A stretch of 64,000 bases of DNA, from the NCBI RefSeq assembly GCF_002335525.1, contig NZ_BDUF01000086.1:124001-188000 (forward strand), read 5' to 3'. The position numbers and the translations under genes were made by a program. This DNA comes from Effusibacillus lacus. GTDB lineage: Bacteria > Bacillota > Bacilli > Tumebacillales > Effusibacillaceae. Shown one piece after another: positions 41,587 through 50,041 of this stretch (its first letter is position 1; each line of letters begins with the position of its first letter). The notes under the pieces are model-generated. The model had not been told where the DNA came from and did no database searches. It saw only the letters and a program-made list of their open reading frames with translations.

Positions 41587-42702
41587 ATGTTGGATCCGAG
41601 GCTTTCAAAGCTGGCTGATGTTCTGGTAAATTATTCAACCAGAGTGCAAAAGGGCGAAAACGTGTTAATCGAAGCGTTCGGAATCGATCCGGCGCTTGTA
41701 AAGGAACTGGTGAAAGCGGTACATAAGGCGGGCGGGAATCCGTTTGTCAATCTGCGCGACCAATCGGTCATCCGCCAGCTGGTACTGGAAGGAACAGAAG
41801 AGCAGATGCGGACCTGGGCCGAGTTTGACAGGTTCCAAATGGAAAAAATGCAGGCTTATATCGGAATTCGCGGCGGGTACAATATCTCCGAAATGTCCGA
41901 TGTGCCCGATGACAAGATGAGGCTTTACAGTTCGCTCTATAACCATGTCGTGCACAGCAGCACCCGTGTCAAGAAAACCAGATGGGTGGTTCTTCGCTAC
42001 CCGAATCCGTCCATGGCCCAGCTGGCCAACATGAGCACGGAAGCGTTCGAAAACTTCTACTTTGACGTATGCACCATGGATTACGCAAAAATGTCAAAAG
42101 CGATGGACCCGTTGAAGGAATTGATGGACAAGACGGACCGGGTGAAAATTACCGGACCCGGAACAGAGCTAACCTTCTCCATCAAAGGAATCGGATCGGT
42201 CAAGTGCGATGGCGGCCTGAACATACCGGACGGAGAAGTGTACTCCGCGCCTGTCCGCAATTCGGTCAACGGCGTAATTTCTTTCAACACACCCACTCCT
42301 TACCAAGGGTTCACTTTTGAGAACGTCCGTCTGGAATTCAAAGACGGTAAAATCGTCAATGCAACCGCCAACGATACGGAGCGGATCAACAAGATTCTGG
42401 ATACGGACGAAGGCGCTCGTTACATTGGGGAATTTGCCATTGGGTTCAATCCCTACATCCGCGAGCCCATGAAAGACATTTTGTTTGACGAGAAAATTGA
42501 CGGCAGCTTCCACTTCACGCCGGGACAATGCTATGACGACGCGTTCAACGGAAACCAATCGGCCATTCACTGGGATATGGTGATGATCCAACGTCCTGAA
42601 TACGGCGGCGGTGAAATCTGGTTTGATGACCGGTTGATCCGTAAAGACGGACGTTTCGTAATTCCGGAGCTGGAAGGACTCAATCCGGAAAACTTGAAGT
42701 AG
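41587..42702 (+). CDS. M29-family aminopeptidase
   Basis: 371 aa from the ATG at 41587, which follows GAGGGGGC; an upstream TTG at 41551 lacks a site. Matches AmpS/PepS/aminopeptidase T: opening LSKLADVLVNYSTRVQKGENVLIEAFG in two pieces, and the C-terminal dimetal region with YIGEFAIGFNPY, FHFTPGQCY and SAIHWDMV. It releases N-terminal residues from peptides in the cytosol, as a metal-dependent exopeptidase. It precedes rocD by 63 bp, and the two may be co-transcribed for amino-acid use. Confidence 0.87.
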   Translation: MLDPRLSKLADVLVNYSTRVQKGENVLIEAFGIDPALVKELVKAVHKAGGNPFVNLRDQSVIRQLVLEGTEEQMRTWAEFDRFQMEKMQAYIGIRGGYNISEMSDVPDDKMRLYSSLYNHVVHSSTRVKKTRWVVLRYPNPSMAQLANMSTEAFENFYFDVCTMDYAKMSKAMDPLKELMDKTDRVKITGPGTELTFSIKGIGSVKCDGGLNIPDGEVYSAPVRNSVNGVISFNTPTPYQGFTFENVRLEFKDGKIVNATANDTERINKILDTDEGARYIGEFAIGFNPYIREPMKDILFDEKIDGSFHFTPGQCYDDAFNGNQSAIHWDMVMIQRPEYGGGEIWFDDRLIRKDGRFVIPELEGLNPENLK

Positions 42703-42765
42703 GACACTCCGGTTTAATGGGGGAACCGGTAAGGAAGGACTGAAGAACCAAACGGAGGTATGTGT

Positions 42766-43956
42766 ATGCTGTCAACTCGCGAGGTAATCGAACAAACAGA
42801 GAAATTTGGCGCGCGGAATTATCATCCTCTGCAGATAGTAATTTCCAAGGCGGAAGGTGTATGGGTGGAGGATCCCGAAGGCAATCGCTACATGGATATG
42901 CTGAGCGCTTATTCTGCCCTCAACCAGGGTCACCGCCATCCGCGAATCATTCAGGCGTTAAAGGATCAGGCGGATAAGGTCACTTTGACCTCCCGCGCTT
43001 TTCACAATGATCAATTGAACCGGTTCTATGAAAAATTGGCCCGGGTAACCGGCAAGTCCATGATCCTGCCGATGAATACCGGTGCGGAAGCGGTGGAGAC
43101 TGCAATCAAAGCGGCTCGCCGTTGGGGCTACAATGTGAAAAAGATCCCTGACAGCCAGGCGGAAATTATCACTTTTACCGGAAACTTTCACGGGCGGACA
43201 ACCACCATCATTTCGTTTTCTTCCGATGAGGCATACAAGCGTGGATTCGGCCCGCTTACACCCGGGTTCAAAATTGTACAATACGGGGACATCGAAGCTC
43301 TGAAGCAGGCCATTTCACCGAACACGGCGGCTGTTTTGATGGAGCCGATCCAAGGAGAAGCGGGGATTGTGATTCCACCTGTAGGATACCTGAGCCAGGT
43401 GCACGACATATGCAAGCAAAACAATATACTGTTTATAGCGGATGAGATCCAGACCGGTCTCGGACGAACCGGCAAGATGTTTGCCTGCGATTGGGAAGGA
43501 GTCAAGCCGGACATGTATGTGCTTGGAAAGGCCCTTGGCGGCGGCGTCATGCCCGTCTCGGCCGTTGCGGCTGACAAGGAAGTGCTGGGCGTGTTCGAAC
43601 CGGGCTCCCACGGGTCGACATTTGGCGGCAACCCGCTGGCTTGCGCCGTCGCCTCGGCGGCTCTGGACGTAATTGAGGATGAAGGTCTCGTTGCCAAATC
43701 GGCGGAACTGGGCGAATACTTTCTGAACCAGCTGCGGGAAATCCGCAATCCGGTTGTTAAGGAAATCCGGGGACGCGGATTGTTCATCGGGGTTGAGATG
43801 CGCACAAAGGCAAGACCTTACTGCGAGAAACTGAAGGAATTGGGCCTTTTGTGCAAGGAAACGCACGAGACCACGATCCGCTTCGCGCCTCCTTTGGTAA
43901 TCCGCAGGGAAGAACTCGACTGGGCACTTGAAAGGATTAAACAGGTCTTGAGCTAA
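42766..43956 (+). CDS. rocD: ornithine aminotransferase
   Basis: 396-aa class III PLP aminotransferase. [18 protein letters not shown] is the RocD opening; [15 protein letters not shown] binds the cofactor phosphate; [15 protein letters not shown] holds the PLP Asp; VLGKALGGG has the Schiff-base Lys; [13 protein letters not shown] ends the core. It converts ornithine and 2-oxoglutarate to glutamate semialdehyde and glutamate. The second of two close ATGs (42766) is favoured by spacing to GGAGG. Confidence 0.88.
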   Translation: MLSTREVIEQTEKFGARNYHPLQIVISKAEGVWVEDPEGNRYMDMLSAYSALNQGHRHPRIIQALKDQADKVTLTSRAFHNDQLNRFYEKLARVTGKSMILPMNTGAEAVETAIKAARRWGYNVKKIPDSQAEIITFTGNFHGRTTTIISFSSDEAYKRGFGPLTPGFKIVQYGDIEALKQAISPNTAAVLMEPIQGEAGIVIPPVGYLSQVHDICKQNNILFIADEIQTGLGRTGKMFACDWEGVKPDMYVLGKALGGGVMPVSAVAADKEVLGVFEPGSHGSTFGGNPLACAVASAALDVIEDEGLVAKSAELGEYFLNQLREIRNPVVKEIRGRGLFIGVEMRTKARPYCEKLKELGLLCKETHETTIRFAPPLVIRREELDWALERIKQVLS

Positions 43957-43990
43957 TGGATAATGCAGAGTAGGTAACACTCAGCTAAAT

Positions 43991-44139
43991 AACGGATTTT
44001 TGACACTTTATTGAGCAGCAAAAAAGCCCATTTTTTACGTAACGGATTTTCGATTCCTTATTCAGGTTTTTTGGAGATCGCTTCATCCCAAAATCCTGAA
44101 TAAGGTCCTCTATCCGTTATCTGTAAAATGGGCTATTTT
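43991..44139. repeat. nested inverted repeat with direct-repeat units
   Basis: Outer arms AAAAAGCCCATTTTTTAC-GTAACGGAT (44021-44049) and ATCCGTTATCTGTAAAATGGGCTATTTT (44112-44139) are imperfectly complementary. Inner arms CCTTATTCAGG (44056-44066) and CCTGAATAAGG (44095-44105) are perfect. AACGGATTTT occurs twice, at 43991 and 44041, each followed by a related TTATTsAG tail. The whole could fold as one long hairpin between convergent genes. It resembles a MITE- or REP-like element. Confidence 0.65.
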
Positions 44140-44203
44140 CGTAATCACCATTAAGGCCTGGGATGCTCTTTTTCGGGAAACAACTGTTTCCCTTCTATCC
44201 CGC

Positions 44204-44440
44204 TCAGGTGAAACCCGTACCGGACCCACATCCACCCAATGCACTGGAGCCGCCACAACCAAAGGAACCGTTGGTTCCTGCGGAACCTGCAACAGGCCCC
44301 TTTACCGCCCCGGCTTTGAAAAGCTGCTGCTTTTCTTTGCTGCCGCACTTCGGACAAGCCACTTTCTCCCTCTCCGAGAAAGCCACCCGTTCCTCATATT
44401 CATGGCTGCAGGCAAGACAGCGAAAATCATAATTCGGCAA
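44204..44440 (-). CDS. FmdB-family zinc-ribbon protein
   Basis: 78 aa. MPNYDFRCLACSHEYEE and KVACPKCGSKEKQQLF give the two CxxC knuckles of the FmdB regulatory-protein zinc ribbon. The tail is glycine-rich with two more cysteines (FGCGGSSALGGCGSG). The family is widespread and its role is poorly defined; it was named after formamidase-operon regulators. GGAGGTGAC site before the ATG. Confidence 0.85.
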   Translation of the reverse strand: MPNYDFRCLACSHEYEERVAFSEREKVACPKCGSKEKQQLFKAGAVKGPVAGSAGTNGSFGCGGSSALGGCGSGTGFT

Positions 44441-44622
44441 TCCCCGTCACCTCCATGGTACCTTTTTCTAAGGCTCTCTCAATATACCCCTATTAGTATT
44501 TTACGTCCCGTTGTTTGCTTTGGCAACCTGTCCATTTTTGTAATCAAAACTTAACTTTTCCCGATCAAGCCTGCCTTATATACTGAAGTTGACTGGATTA
44601 CGAGCGCACACGAGGTGGTAGC

Positions 44623-44751
44623 ATGGGGTTGGCGGGCTGGAATAAATTTTGGGAAACTTTTTACAACTGGTACGGTGCTTACAAATGGCCTGCTTTGATC
44701 GGTGTGGTTGCTGTTTTTTTGGTTTGGTCTTTTCTGAAGGAAAAGGCCTGA
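44623..44751 (+). CDS. 42-residue single-helix membrane peptide
   Basis: Short ORF with CGAGGTGG site. Aromatic N-terminus (WNKFWETFYNWYGAYKW) followed by one membrane helix (PALIGVVAVFLVWSFL) and a basic end KEKA. Composition and ribosome site support a real micro-protein. Not assigned to a family. Confidence 0.5.
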   Translation: MGLAGWNKFWETFYNWYGAYKWPALIGVVAVFLVWSFLKEKA

Positions 44752-44866
44752 AAACAGCGTGGCGTGGAAACTTTTCCCGGCATAGATTGAGTTAAAGGCG
44801 CAATATCAGGCTTCCGCCCCAAGCACTATGTGTCTTTGCTTTGTATTGCCGAAGGAGGAGTCAGAG

Positions 44867-45091
44867 GTGGATAAGTATTACTTGCTGTTCAAGATCCCTT
44901 TCCTGCAGGAGACAGAACACAGCGAATTTCAAACGGAAATCGATATGGTTGCCCAGGGGGCCGATCAAGCGGCAGCCCCGGTTGGATTGCCGATTGCTTC
45001 TGGTATGGGCCGCCCGGTAAGAGACTTGGCGGCCGGCTCCGATAAGAATATGACTGCCATGCCTGGCAACCGCTATGGCCTGTGGCGGTAG
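44867..45091 (+). CDS. small hypothetical protein, 74 aa
   Basis: GTG start at 44867 behind GAAGGAGGAG; a longer frame from 44828 would include this site as coding sequence. Soluble, no membrane helix. It begins MDKYYLLFKIPFL, which may be an amphipathic strand, and ends in a Gly/Ala/Met-rich tail. Not recognised. It lies between a membrane peptide and mutY. Confidence 0.45.
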   Translation: MDKYYLLFKIPFLQETEHSEFQTEIDMVAQGADQAAAPVGLPIASGMGRPVRDLAAGSDKNMTAMPGNRYGLWR

Positions 45092-45155
45092 ACTCAAACT
45101 ATGCAAGTCCCTTTTCCCTAACATATAATGGAGGGAGAAAGGGGCTTTTTTTATC

Positions 45156-46235
45156 ATGCTTGAGGTAAGCTATCAGGAGGCTGTGGAGGTCGGAAGGCGG
45201 CTCCTGCGTTGGTATATGGAAAACAAACGGGATCTTCCGTGGCGGAGAACCAAGGATCCCTACAAGATTTGGGTTTCTGAAGTCATGCTGCAGCAAACAA
45301 GAGTCGAAACGGTCATCCCCTACTGGAATCGCTTTATGGAGCGATATCCCACCGTGGAAGCGCTGGCGACAGCTCCGGAAGAAGAAGTGCTGAAACTGTG
45401 GGAGGGGCTGGGCTACTACTCCCGGGTCCGCAACTTACAGACAGCCGTGAGGGAAGTCCATGCCAATTACGGCGGACGGGTTCCCGATACGCTTGAGGAG
45501 ATCTCTTCCCTGTCAGGGGTGGGGCCTTATACGGCGGGGGCAGTCTTGTCGATTGCGTACAATGTACCGGTTCCGGCGGTTGACGGCAACGTATTCCGGG
45601 TGTTGTCCCGCTTATTCCTGATTGAGGACGATGTGTCCAAACCTGCTGCCCGCAGGAAGTTTGAATCCCTGGCCGAATTTCTGATTCCACCGGGAGAGGC
45701 GTCAAATTTCAACCAGTCGCTGATGGAGTTGGGGGCAAAGGTGTGCATCCCCAAATATCCCAGGTGCCCCGAGTGCCCTTTGCAAGAGGTTTGTCGGGCT
45801 CATGCGGAGGGCATGCAGGAAGATCTGCCGGTCAAGGGAAAGAAGAAACCGCCGAAGCCAATTGACATTGCAACAGGGATCGTTTGGAACGGAGATAAAG
45901 TGATGGTTGTTCGCAGGCCTCTGACCGGACTGTTGGCGGGCATGTGGGAGTTTCCAGGCGGTGAAGTGGCACCGGGTGATACCCATCAGGAGACACTGCA
46001 ACGGATACTTCCGGAAAAATATGCCCAGCCTATAGAGATACAATCCCACTTTGCCGACGTACAGCATACATTTAGCCACCTTCACTGGAACTTGAAAGCA
46101 TTTTCCTGCAGCATAACAGGCGATTCATGCCCCGATGCGGAAGCAATCCGCTGGTTAAACGTGTGGCAGCTGAGTGATGTGCCGATGCCCGTTGCACATC
46201 AGAAGTTGGCCAAAGCGCTGCAGGGATTGGTCTGA
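45156..46235 (+). CDS. mutY: A/G-specific adenine DNA glycosylase
   Basis: 359 aa. Removes A mispaired with 8-oxoguanine. HhH-GPD domain with catalytic Glu42 (SEVMLQQTRV), HhH SLSGVGPYTAGAV and catalytic Asp143 (VDGNVFRVL). The [4Fe-4S] loop has C197, C204, C207 and C213. A C-terminal NUDIX-like 8-oxoG recognition domain (about 230-355) includes MWEFPGGEV. Length is typical. The next gene, a UGA-containing HesB homologue, begins 70 bp later. Confidence 0.94.
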   Translation: MLEVSYQEAVEVGRRLLRWYMENKRDLPWRRTKDPYKIWVSEVMLQQTRVETVIPYWNRFMERYPTVEALATAPEEEVLKLWEGLGYYSRVRNLQTAVREVHANYGGRVPDTLEEISSLSGVGPYTAGAVLSIAYNVPVPAVDGNVFRVLSRLFLIEDDVSKPAARRKFESLAEFLIPPGEASNFNQSLMELGAKVCIPKYPRCPECPLQEVCRAHAEGMQEDLPVKGKKKPPKPIDIATGIVWNGDKVMVVRRPLTGLLAGMWEFPGGEVAPGDTHQETLQRILPEKYAQPIEIQSHFADVQHTFSHLHWNLKAFSCSITGDSCPDAEAIRWLNVWQLSDVPMPVAHQKLAKALQGLV

Positions 46236-46305
46236 GGGGAAGAATCACGGGACGGGTTCGCGGGTTTCTTGAATATGCTAAAATGAAGAGGGAGGCTGGT
46301 CCGGT

Positions 46306-46596
46306 TTGGTTATCATCAGCGATCTTGCAGTTGACAAGATCAAGGAGATCCGGAAGGAATACAAGGAAGAGCATTTGGGCATCCGCATTAAGGTTACACC
46401 CGGTTGAGGGGGTCCCAAATACCAATTGACTCTGGACGAGTCAAATGCCAACGACAAGCAGTTGGAAGCAAAAGGGCTGCGGTTTCTGTTTGATCCGTTT
46501 GTGGCATCACAGGTGGATGAAATTCATATTGATTACGATGAAGCGGAAGACAACTTTAGCGTGCGCGTGCCAAACGGGCCGCAGTCGTCCTGCTGA
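46306..46596 (+). CDS. HesB/IscA-like selenoprotein (in-frame UGA = Sec)
   Basis: 96 aa if the UGA at 46405-46407 (codon 34) is read as selenocysteine. TTG start 10 nt after GGAGG. The frame reads IRIKVTPG-U-GGPKYQLTLDES, where the U sits at the first conserved Cys of the HesB/IscA fold, and continues with GLRFLFDPFVASQVDEIHID and FSVRVPNGPQSSC. Coding character is the same on both sides of the UGA. A perfect 7-bp hairpin (46426-46444) lies at the right distance. HesB-like selenoproteins are a known bacterial family. A simple nonsense mutation is the alternative. Confidence 0.75.
46405..46444 (+). promoter_or_regulatory. UGA codon plus bacterial SECIS-like hairpin
   Basis: TTGACTC-TGGAC-GAGTCAA forms seven perfect pairs with a five-base loop. 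The loop begins 25 nt after the UGA and has a G in its first two positions, as described for bSECIS elements (loop 16-37 nt downstream). The hairpin is also coding (LTLDES region). Confidence 0.7.
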
Positions 46597-46610
46597 TACC
46601 GGAGGATTCT

Positions 46611-46985
46611 ATGTCTGTTGAACCTACAGTCAAATTCACAATCAAGCAATTGGAGAGATGTGTCTGCGCATCTTTCATCTATGGGGAGAATTCTTTCGAA
46701 TCCCCATACTTCACCGTTTACTTTATCGTTAACAATTCGGGCATTGTCATCGTGTACGACAAATCGGTTCCTACCGGGTCGAACGAAGGAAGGGAAGTTT
46801 ATATCGACCAGCTCGGACATACGGCGATTGAAATGAAGAAAGGGCAAAACAAATACGAGGTCATTGAGTACATTCATGAAGAACTCGGCAGGATTGGCGA
46901 GAAACTGCAAAAGGAAGGCCGGGCACTGAACGAATCGGACATTTCGAAATTGGCCACCAAGTTAAGTTCCCGATTTGGGACGTAA
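46611..46985 (+). CDS. hypothetical protein, 124 aa
   Basis: ATG behind CCGGAGGA, 14 bp after the HesB-like gene, so likely co-transcribed. Soluble alpha/beta protein with LERCVCASFIYGENSFESPYF near the N-terminus (a CxC at residues 17-19), a beta-rich centre and a charged C-terminal helix (YIHEELGRIGEKLQKEGRA). Not recognised. The link to the selenoprotein is positional only. Confidence 0.6.
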   Translation: MSVEPTVKFTIKQLERCVCASFIYGENSFESPYFTVYFIVNNSGIVIVYDKSVPTGSNEGREVYIDQLGHTAIEMKKGQNKYEVIEYIHEELGRIGEKLQKEGRALNESDISKLATKLSSRFGT

Positions 46986-47029
46986 GATGTCCATGTCAAA
47001 AAGGTAAGTGTGATAAGGAGGAGAATGCC

Positions 47030-47674
47030 ATGTATCCAAGTTACACCACGGGATCAAGGTTGACCATGGGGGCGATTTTTCCCGCTCTGTTTTTCAGTTT
47101 GCTGTTTGCAGCCGTTGGGCTTGCCGCAGGCCAGTTTGTTCCTCCCGCATGGATGCTGCCCCTGATGGTTGTGGAACTGATCATGATTGTGGCAGCGATG
47201 TTCATTCGCCGCAAAAGAGCGGTGGGATACGGATTCCTGTACACTTTTACTTTCATCTCGGGCATTACTCTGTATCCGATCATTAGGGCTTACAGTGATC
47301 TGGGAGCACAAGTTGTGCTGCAAGCATTTGCCGTTACTGCAATTGCATACGCCGGAGCCGCACTGTATGCCACCATTACAAAAGCGGATTTCCGTTTTCT
47401 CGGAGGCTTTCTGTTTGTCGGATTGATCGCATTGCTGGGAATGGGGATCGTGGGGCTGTTCATTCCTTTTTCCAGTACGGCCAATTGGGTGTACACCCTG
47501 CTTGGCGTGTTGATCTTTATCGGGTACACGTTATATGACATCTCCCGAATCACCCGTTACGGAGTGGAAAGGGAAGATGTGCCGATCGTGGTGCTGAATC
47601 TGTATCTGAACTTTGTGAATCTGTTTCTCTTTATCCTGCGACTGTTTGGGCTGAATCTGGGCCGGGACGAGTAA
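47030..47674 (+). CDS. Bax inhibitor-1/YccA-family membrane protein
   Basis: 214 aa with seven predicted membrane helices from residue 12 to 208. GYGFLYTFTFISGITLYPII and YTLYDISRITRYGVEREDVPIVVLNLYLNFVNLFLFILRLFG, the latter read in two parts, are the UPF0005/BI-1 signatures. The conserved Asp residues of the pH-sensitive latch in TMBIM proteins correspond to the D in YDIS. Bacterial members conduct or leak calcium in a pH-dependent way in structural studies. AAGGAGGAGA site. Confidence 0.88.
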   Translation: MYPSYTTGSRLTMGAIFPALFFSLLFAAVGLAAGQFVPPAWMLPLMVVELIMIVAAMFIRRKRAVGYGFLYTFTFISGITLYPIIRAYSDLGAQVVLQAFAVTAIAYAGAALYATITKADFRFLGGFLFVGLIALLGMGIVGLFIPFSSTANWVYTLLGVLIFIGYTLYDISRITRYGVEREDVPIVVLNLYLNFVNLFLFILRLFGLNLGRDE

Positions 47675-47677
47675 AGC

Positions 47678-48412
47678 ATGAAGCGGGAACTTGCAGCCGG
47701 GTCCAAAATCTACAAAAAAGTGGCAGCCGATATTGAAAGATGGATTGAACTAGGATATCTGAACCCGGGGGACAAACTTCCGTCCATGAAGGAGATGGCG
47801 AAACAGTTTGGGGTAAGCCGCCCGACCATCCGAGAGGCGTTGTCCTCCCTGCAAGCGAAGGGGTTGTTGGAATTGCGCCAGGGAGACGGAACGTTCGTTT
47901 CCCGGGTGGATCTGGACAAGCATCTGTTTGCGCCGCTTCAGGCCGCACTTCTGATCGGCCGCAACGATCTGATCGACCTGCATCAGGTTCGGACGATTCT
48001 TGAAGTGGGCGCCAGCCGCTGGGCGGCTTTGAACCGGACCGGCGAGGCTTACGAGGAAATAGCGGCAGCGCTGACGGAGTTTGAATGGGCCGTTTCGGAC
48101 AACGATCTGGTGGAAGCGGATATCCGGTTTCACCAAGCAATCGCGGCCGCCACCGGCAATCCGGTGATCCAGAATCTGATGAATGCGCTGACGGAAGCCC
48201 TGATTGACGTGAACAGGGCTACTCTTCGCATTTTGCCTTCTGTTGAAGTCGCCCAATATTACCGGGAATGGGCGGATGCCATAAGAGAAGGACGCCCGGA
48301 TCTGGCGTCCCGTATTGCGGAGAAGTATCTCGATAAGGTGAAAGATGTGCTGGAGAAACCTATTCGCACTTCAGACAAACCGGATTCAGGACCTGGTTGT
48401 AGATCGTATTGA
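47678..48412 (+). CDS. GntR/FadR-family transcriptional regulator
   Basis: 244 aa. Winged helix at residues 10-80 (DKLPSMKEMAKQFGVSRPTIREALSSLQAKGLLE in pieces) and FCD domain with EADIRFHQAIAAATGNPVI and a downstream His-poor end. This layout is like the LldR/lactate or amino-acid responsive regulators, but no metabolic gene is adjacent. Starts 4 bp after the BI-1 gene. Its 3' end overlaps the convergent glycosyltransferase by 53 bp. Confidence 0.83.
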   Translation: MKRELAAGSKIYKKVAADIERWIELGYLNPGDKLPSMKEMAKQFGVSRPTIREALSSLQAKGLLELRQGDGTFVSRVDLDKHLFAPLQAALLIGRNDLIDLHQVRTILEVGASRWAALNRTGEAYEEIAAALTEFEWAVSDNDLVEADIRFHQAIAAATGNPVIQNLMNALTEALIDVNRATLRILPSVEVAQYYREWADAIREGRPDLASRIAEKYLDKVKDVLEKPIRTSDKPDSGPGCRSY

Positions 48413-49385
48413 ATGTGTCGATTTCCTGCCGGACTGAATAGCGGTTGCGAACCCACTGCTGCCCTGTTTCGCCCAATTGCTGACGGAGCACCGGATCCTC
48501 CATGTAAGCAAGGGCTTTTGACACGAATTCGTCTTCGTTTTCATAAAGGAATCCGTTTTCTCCGTCCCGGATCAGGTCCACATTGCCCGGAACTTTTGAT
48601 GCCAGTACCGGTTTGCCGAGGGACATGGCTTCCAGCAATGCATGCGACAGGCCTTCCGATTTGGAGGTGTTCAGCACCACATCGGAGCACAGCAGAAGGT
48701 CGGGCATATCGGAATGTTCCACTTCGCCCAGATAGGTGGCCCATTCGGCTGCCTTCATTTTTTTCTCAAAATCGGAAAACAGTGTGTTGTCCATATTGGG
48801 TCCCGCAACAACAAAGCGGGCTCCAGAATGTACGGCATGGACCCGGCGAAGCGGTTCATAAGCCGCCAACGGGTTCTTGACAGGCCGGATTCCGGCCGGG
48901 AGCAGGAAGATAAAGTCTTTGTCCGACAATCCAAAGTGGGAACGGTTTTTGCCGCTGTTTGCCGGCAAATCGACTCCCAGATTGACCACCAGAGACTTGG
49001 CTGCAGCTGCCGGAACCAGTTTGATCAATTGCTGCCGGGAAGATTCGGTGAGCGAAATGATGCGGGATGCATAGTCGACAACTGCATACGTTTCCTGCCT
49101 TGTTTCTTCTTTTGTCATGTATTCGTTGATGTCGGTGCCCGTGATTGTAAGGATCATGGGCTTCTTCATCTCTTTGACAACGGGCAGGACGTACCTCCCG
49201 GTACGGAATGCATTGAACACGTGTACCAGGTCTGCCTTCTCATAATCGCCGGGCGCAACACGGTCCAGGCTGCGGATTTCCACATGGATGCCGCGTGGCG
49301 CCAATCCTTTTTTCATACGGTTGGAATAGGTGACATTTCCGCCGGAGCGGGGCTGGTTTGGAGGCAGTACAAGCAATATGTTCAT
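48360..49385 (-). CDS. GT4-family glycosyltransferase
   Basis: 341 aa from the ATG at 49385, behind AAAGAGGA; a longer form from 49427 is possible. GT-B fold: N-domain MNILLVLPPNQPRSGGNVTY, C-domain FLLPAGIRPVKNPLAAYEPL and the nucleotide-sugar site LNTSKSEGLSHALLEAMSLGKPVLAS (E-x7-E type). It transfers a sugar from a nucleotide donor to a lipid or polysaccharide. No other polysaccharide genes are near, and the acceptor is unknown. Confidence 0.85.
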   Translation of the reverse strand: MNILLVLPPNQPRSGGNVTYSNRMKKGLAPRGIHVEIRSLDRVAPGDYEKADLVHVFNAFRTGRYVLPVVKEMKKPMILTITGTDINEYMTKEETRQETYAVVDYASRIISLTESSRQQLIKLVPAAAAKSLVVNLGVDLPANSGKNRSHFGLSDKDFIFLLPAGIRPVKNPLAAYEPLRRVHAVHSGARFVVAGPNMDNTLFSDFEKKMKAAEWATYLGEVEHSDMPDLLLCSDVVLNTSKSEGLSHALLEAMSLGKPVLASKVPGNVDLIRDGENGFLYENEDEFVSKALAYMEDPVLRQQLGETGQQWVRNRYSVRQEIDTFNTIYNQVLNPVCLKCE

Positions 49386-49469
49386 TCGGGTGTCCTCTTT
49401 CATTATTGGTTGATGAGATGCATACACCGATGGTATTATGTCCTAAAGATTGGATCGGGGGTTCATGAG

Positions 49470-49646
49470 ATGTCCGGAAAAGTGAAAGCGGCATATTTTG
49501 TTCTGACTTTGCTGGTAATGGGCAGCTTTGCCATGGTCGGGATCATGATCTCGAAAGCCATGTTCGGATTGGCTGCTTTTTTCCTGATTCTGGCCTTGCT
49601 GCTGGCGGGAGGCGGCTTCTCCCTGAAAAAAAGGTTTCTGCAATAA
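49470..49646 (+). CDS. YlaF/DUF5325-like small membrane protein, 58 aa
   Basis: Two membrane helices (about residues 8-26 and 30-48), then a basic end KKRFLQ. The pattern and length match YlaF of Bacillus (two helices followed by FTMKKKFM-like tail). It is encoded in the 3' part of a much longer open frame that is only antisense to the glycosyltransferase. GGGG-type ribosome site. Function unknown. Confidence 0.65.
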   Translation: MSGKVKAAYFVLTLLVMGSFAMVGIMISKAMFGLAAFFLILALLLAGGGFSLKKRFLQ

Positions 49647-49901
49647 TCCCTAAAAGTCTTTACTTAGATATTCTCCCGGTTAGGAGTTTCTTTGTCAACC
49701 GGCGAATTCGTAAGGCACAATACAGAACGTCCTGAACAGAATGGAACCGGGCGCTGTCCGGACGGTCCAGGTAGCGCCTGGCCCAATGCAGGTATAATTG
49801 GACACCTCCGGTAGGACTGTTGATTTCTGCCGCTACTCGGCAATTTCTGTAATAGCTTGGGAATTAGCGGGGGCGGATTATACATAATGGAGGTGGAAGC
49901 T
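49647..49901. other. 255-bp gene-free stretch
   Basis: No coding content recognised. GGGCGCT and AGCGCCT form a possible hairpin at about 49749-49780, and a TATAAT stands at 49793-49798, about 100 bp before the HesB-like remnant. Confidence 0.4.
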
Positions 49902-50024
49902 GTGATAACGGTAACGGAAACCGCCCTCAAGCAATTGGCTGAGTGGGCGACCGATGAGCAACCGGATGTATACGTGCGGCTAATGATGGTGCTGGAAGGC
50001 GGTTGAAAGGTCGGTGGGGCCTTA
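49902..50024 (+). pseudogene. truncated second HesB-like selenoprotein gene
   Basis: GTG start behind GGAGGTGG. The frame reads ITVTETALKQLAEW, VYVRLMMVLEGG, then UGA at 50004-50006 (codon 35), then KVGGA. It aligns with the start and Sec motif of HesB-like selenoproteins. After KVGGA the family similarity stops, and the hairpin array begins 18 bp later. A small hairpin AAGGTC/GGCCTT follows the UGA directly, closer than usual for bSECIS. It seems to be a gene cut off by the repeat region. Confidence 0.55.
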
Positions 50025-50041
50025 CATAATACATTCGTTTG

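Noticed and set aside
48642-49469. Long plus-strand open frame of over 300 codons upstream of the YlaF-like gene
   Set aside because: It is antisense to the glycosyltransferase, has no ribosome site and has cysteine- and glycine-rich nonsense composition. Only its last 58 codons (49470-49646) form a real gene.
49747-49798. Structured RNA between the YlaF-like and HesB-like genes
   Set aside because: A single GGGCGCT/AGCGCCT hairpin and a TATAAT are not enough to name an RNA element.
50004-50023. AAGGTC/GGCCTT hairpin after the second UGA as a working bSECIS
   Set aside because: Its loop lies only 6 nt from the UGA, outside the usual 16-37 nt range, and the gene is truncated.
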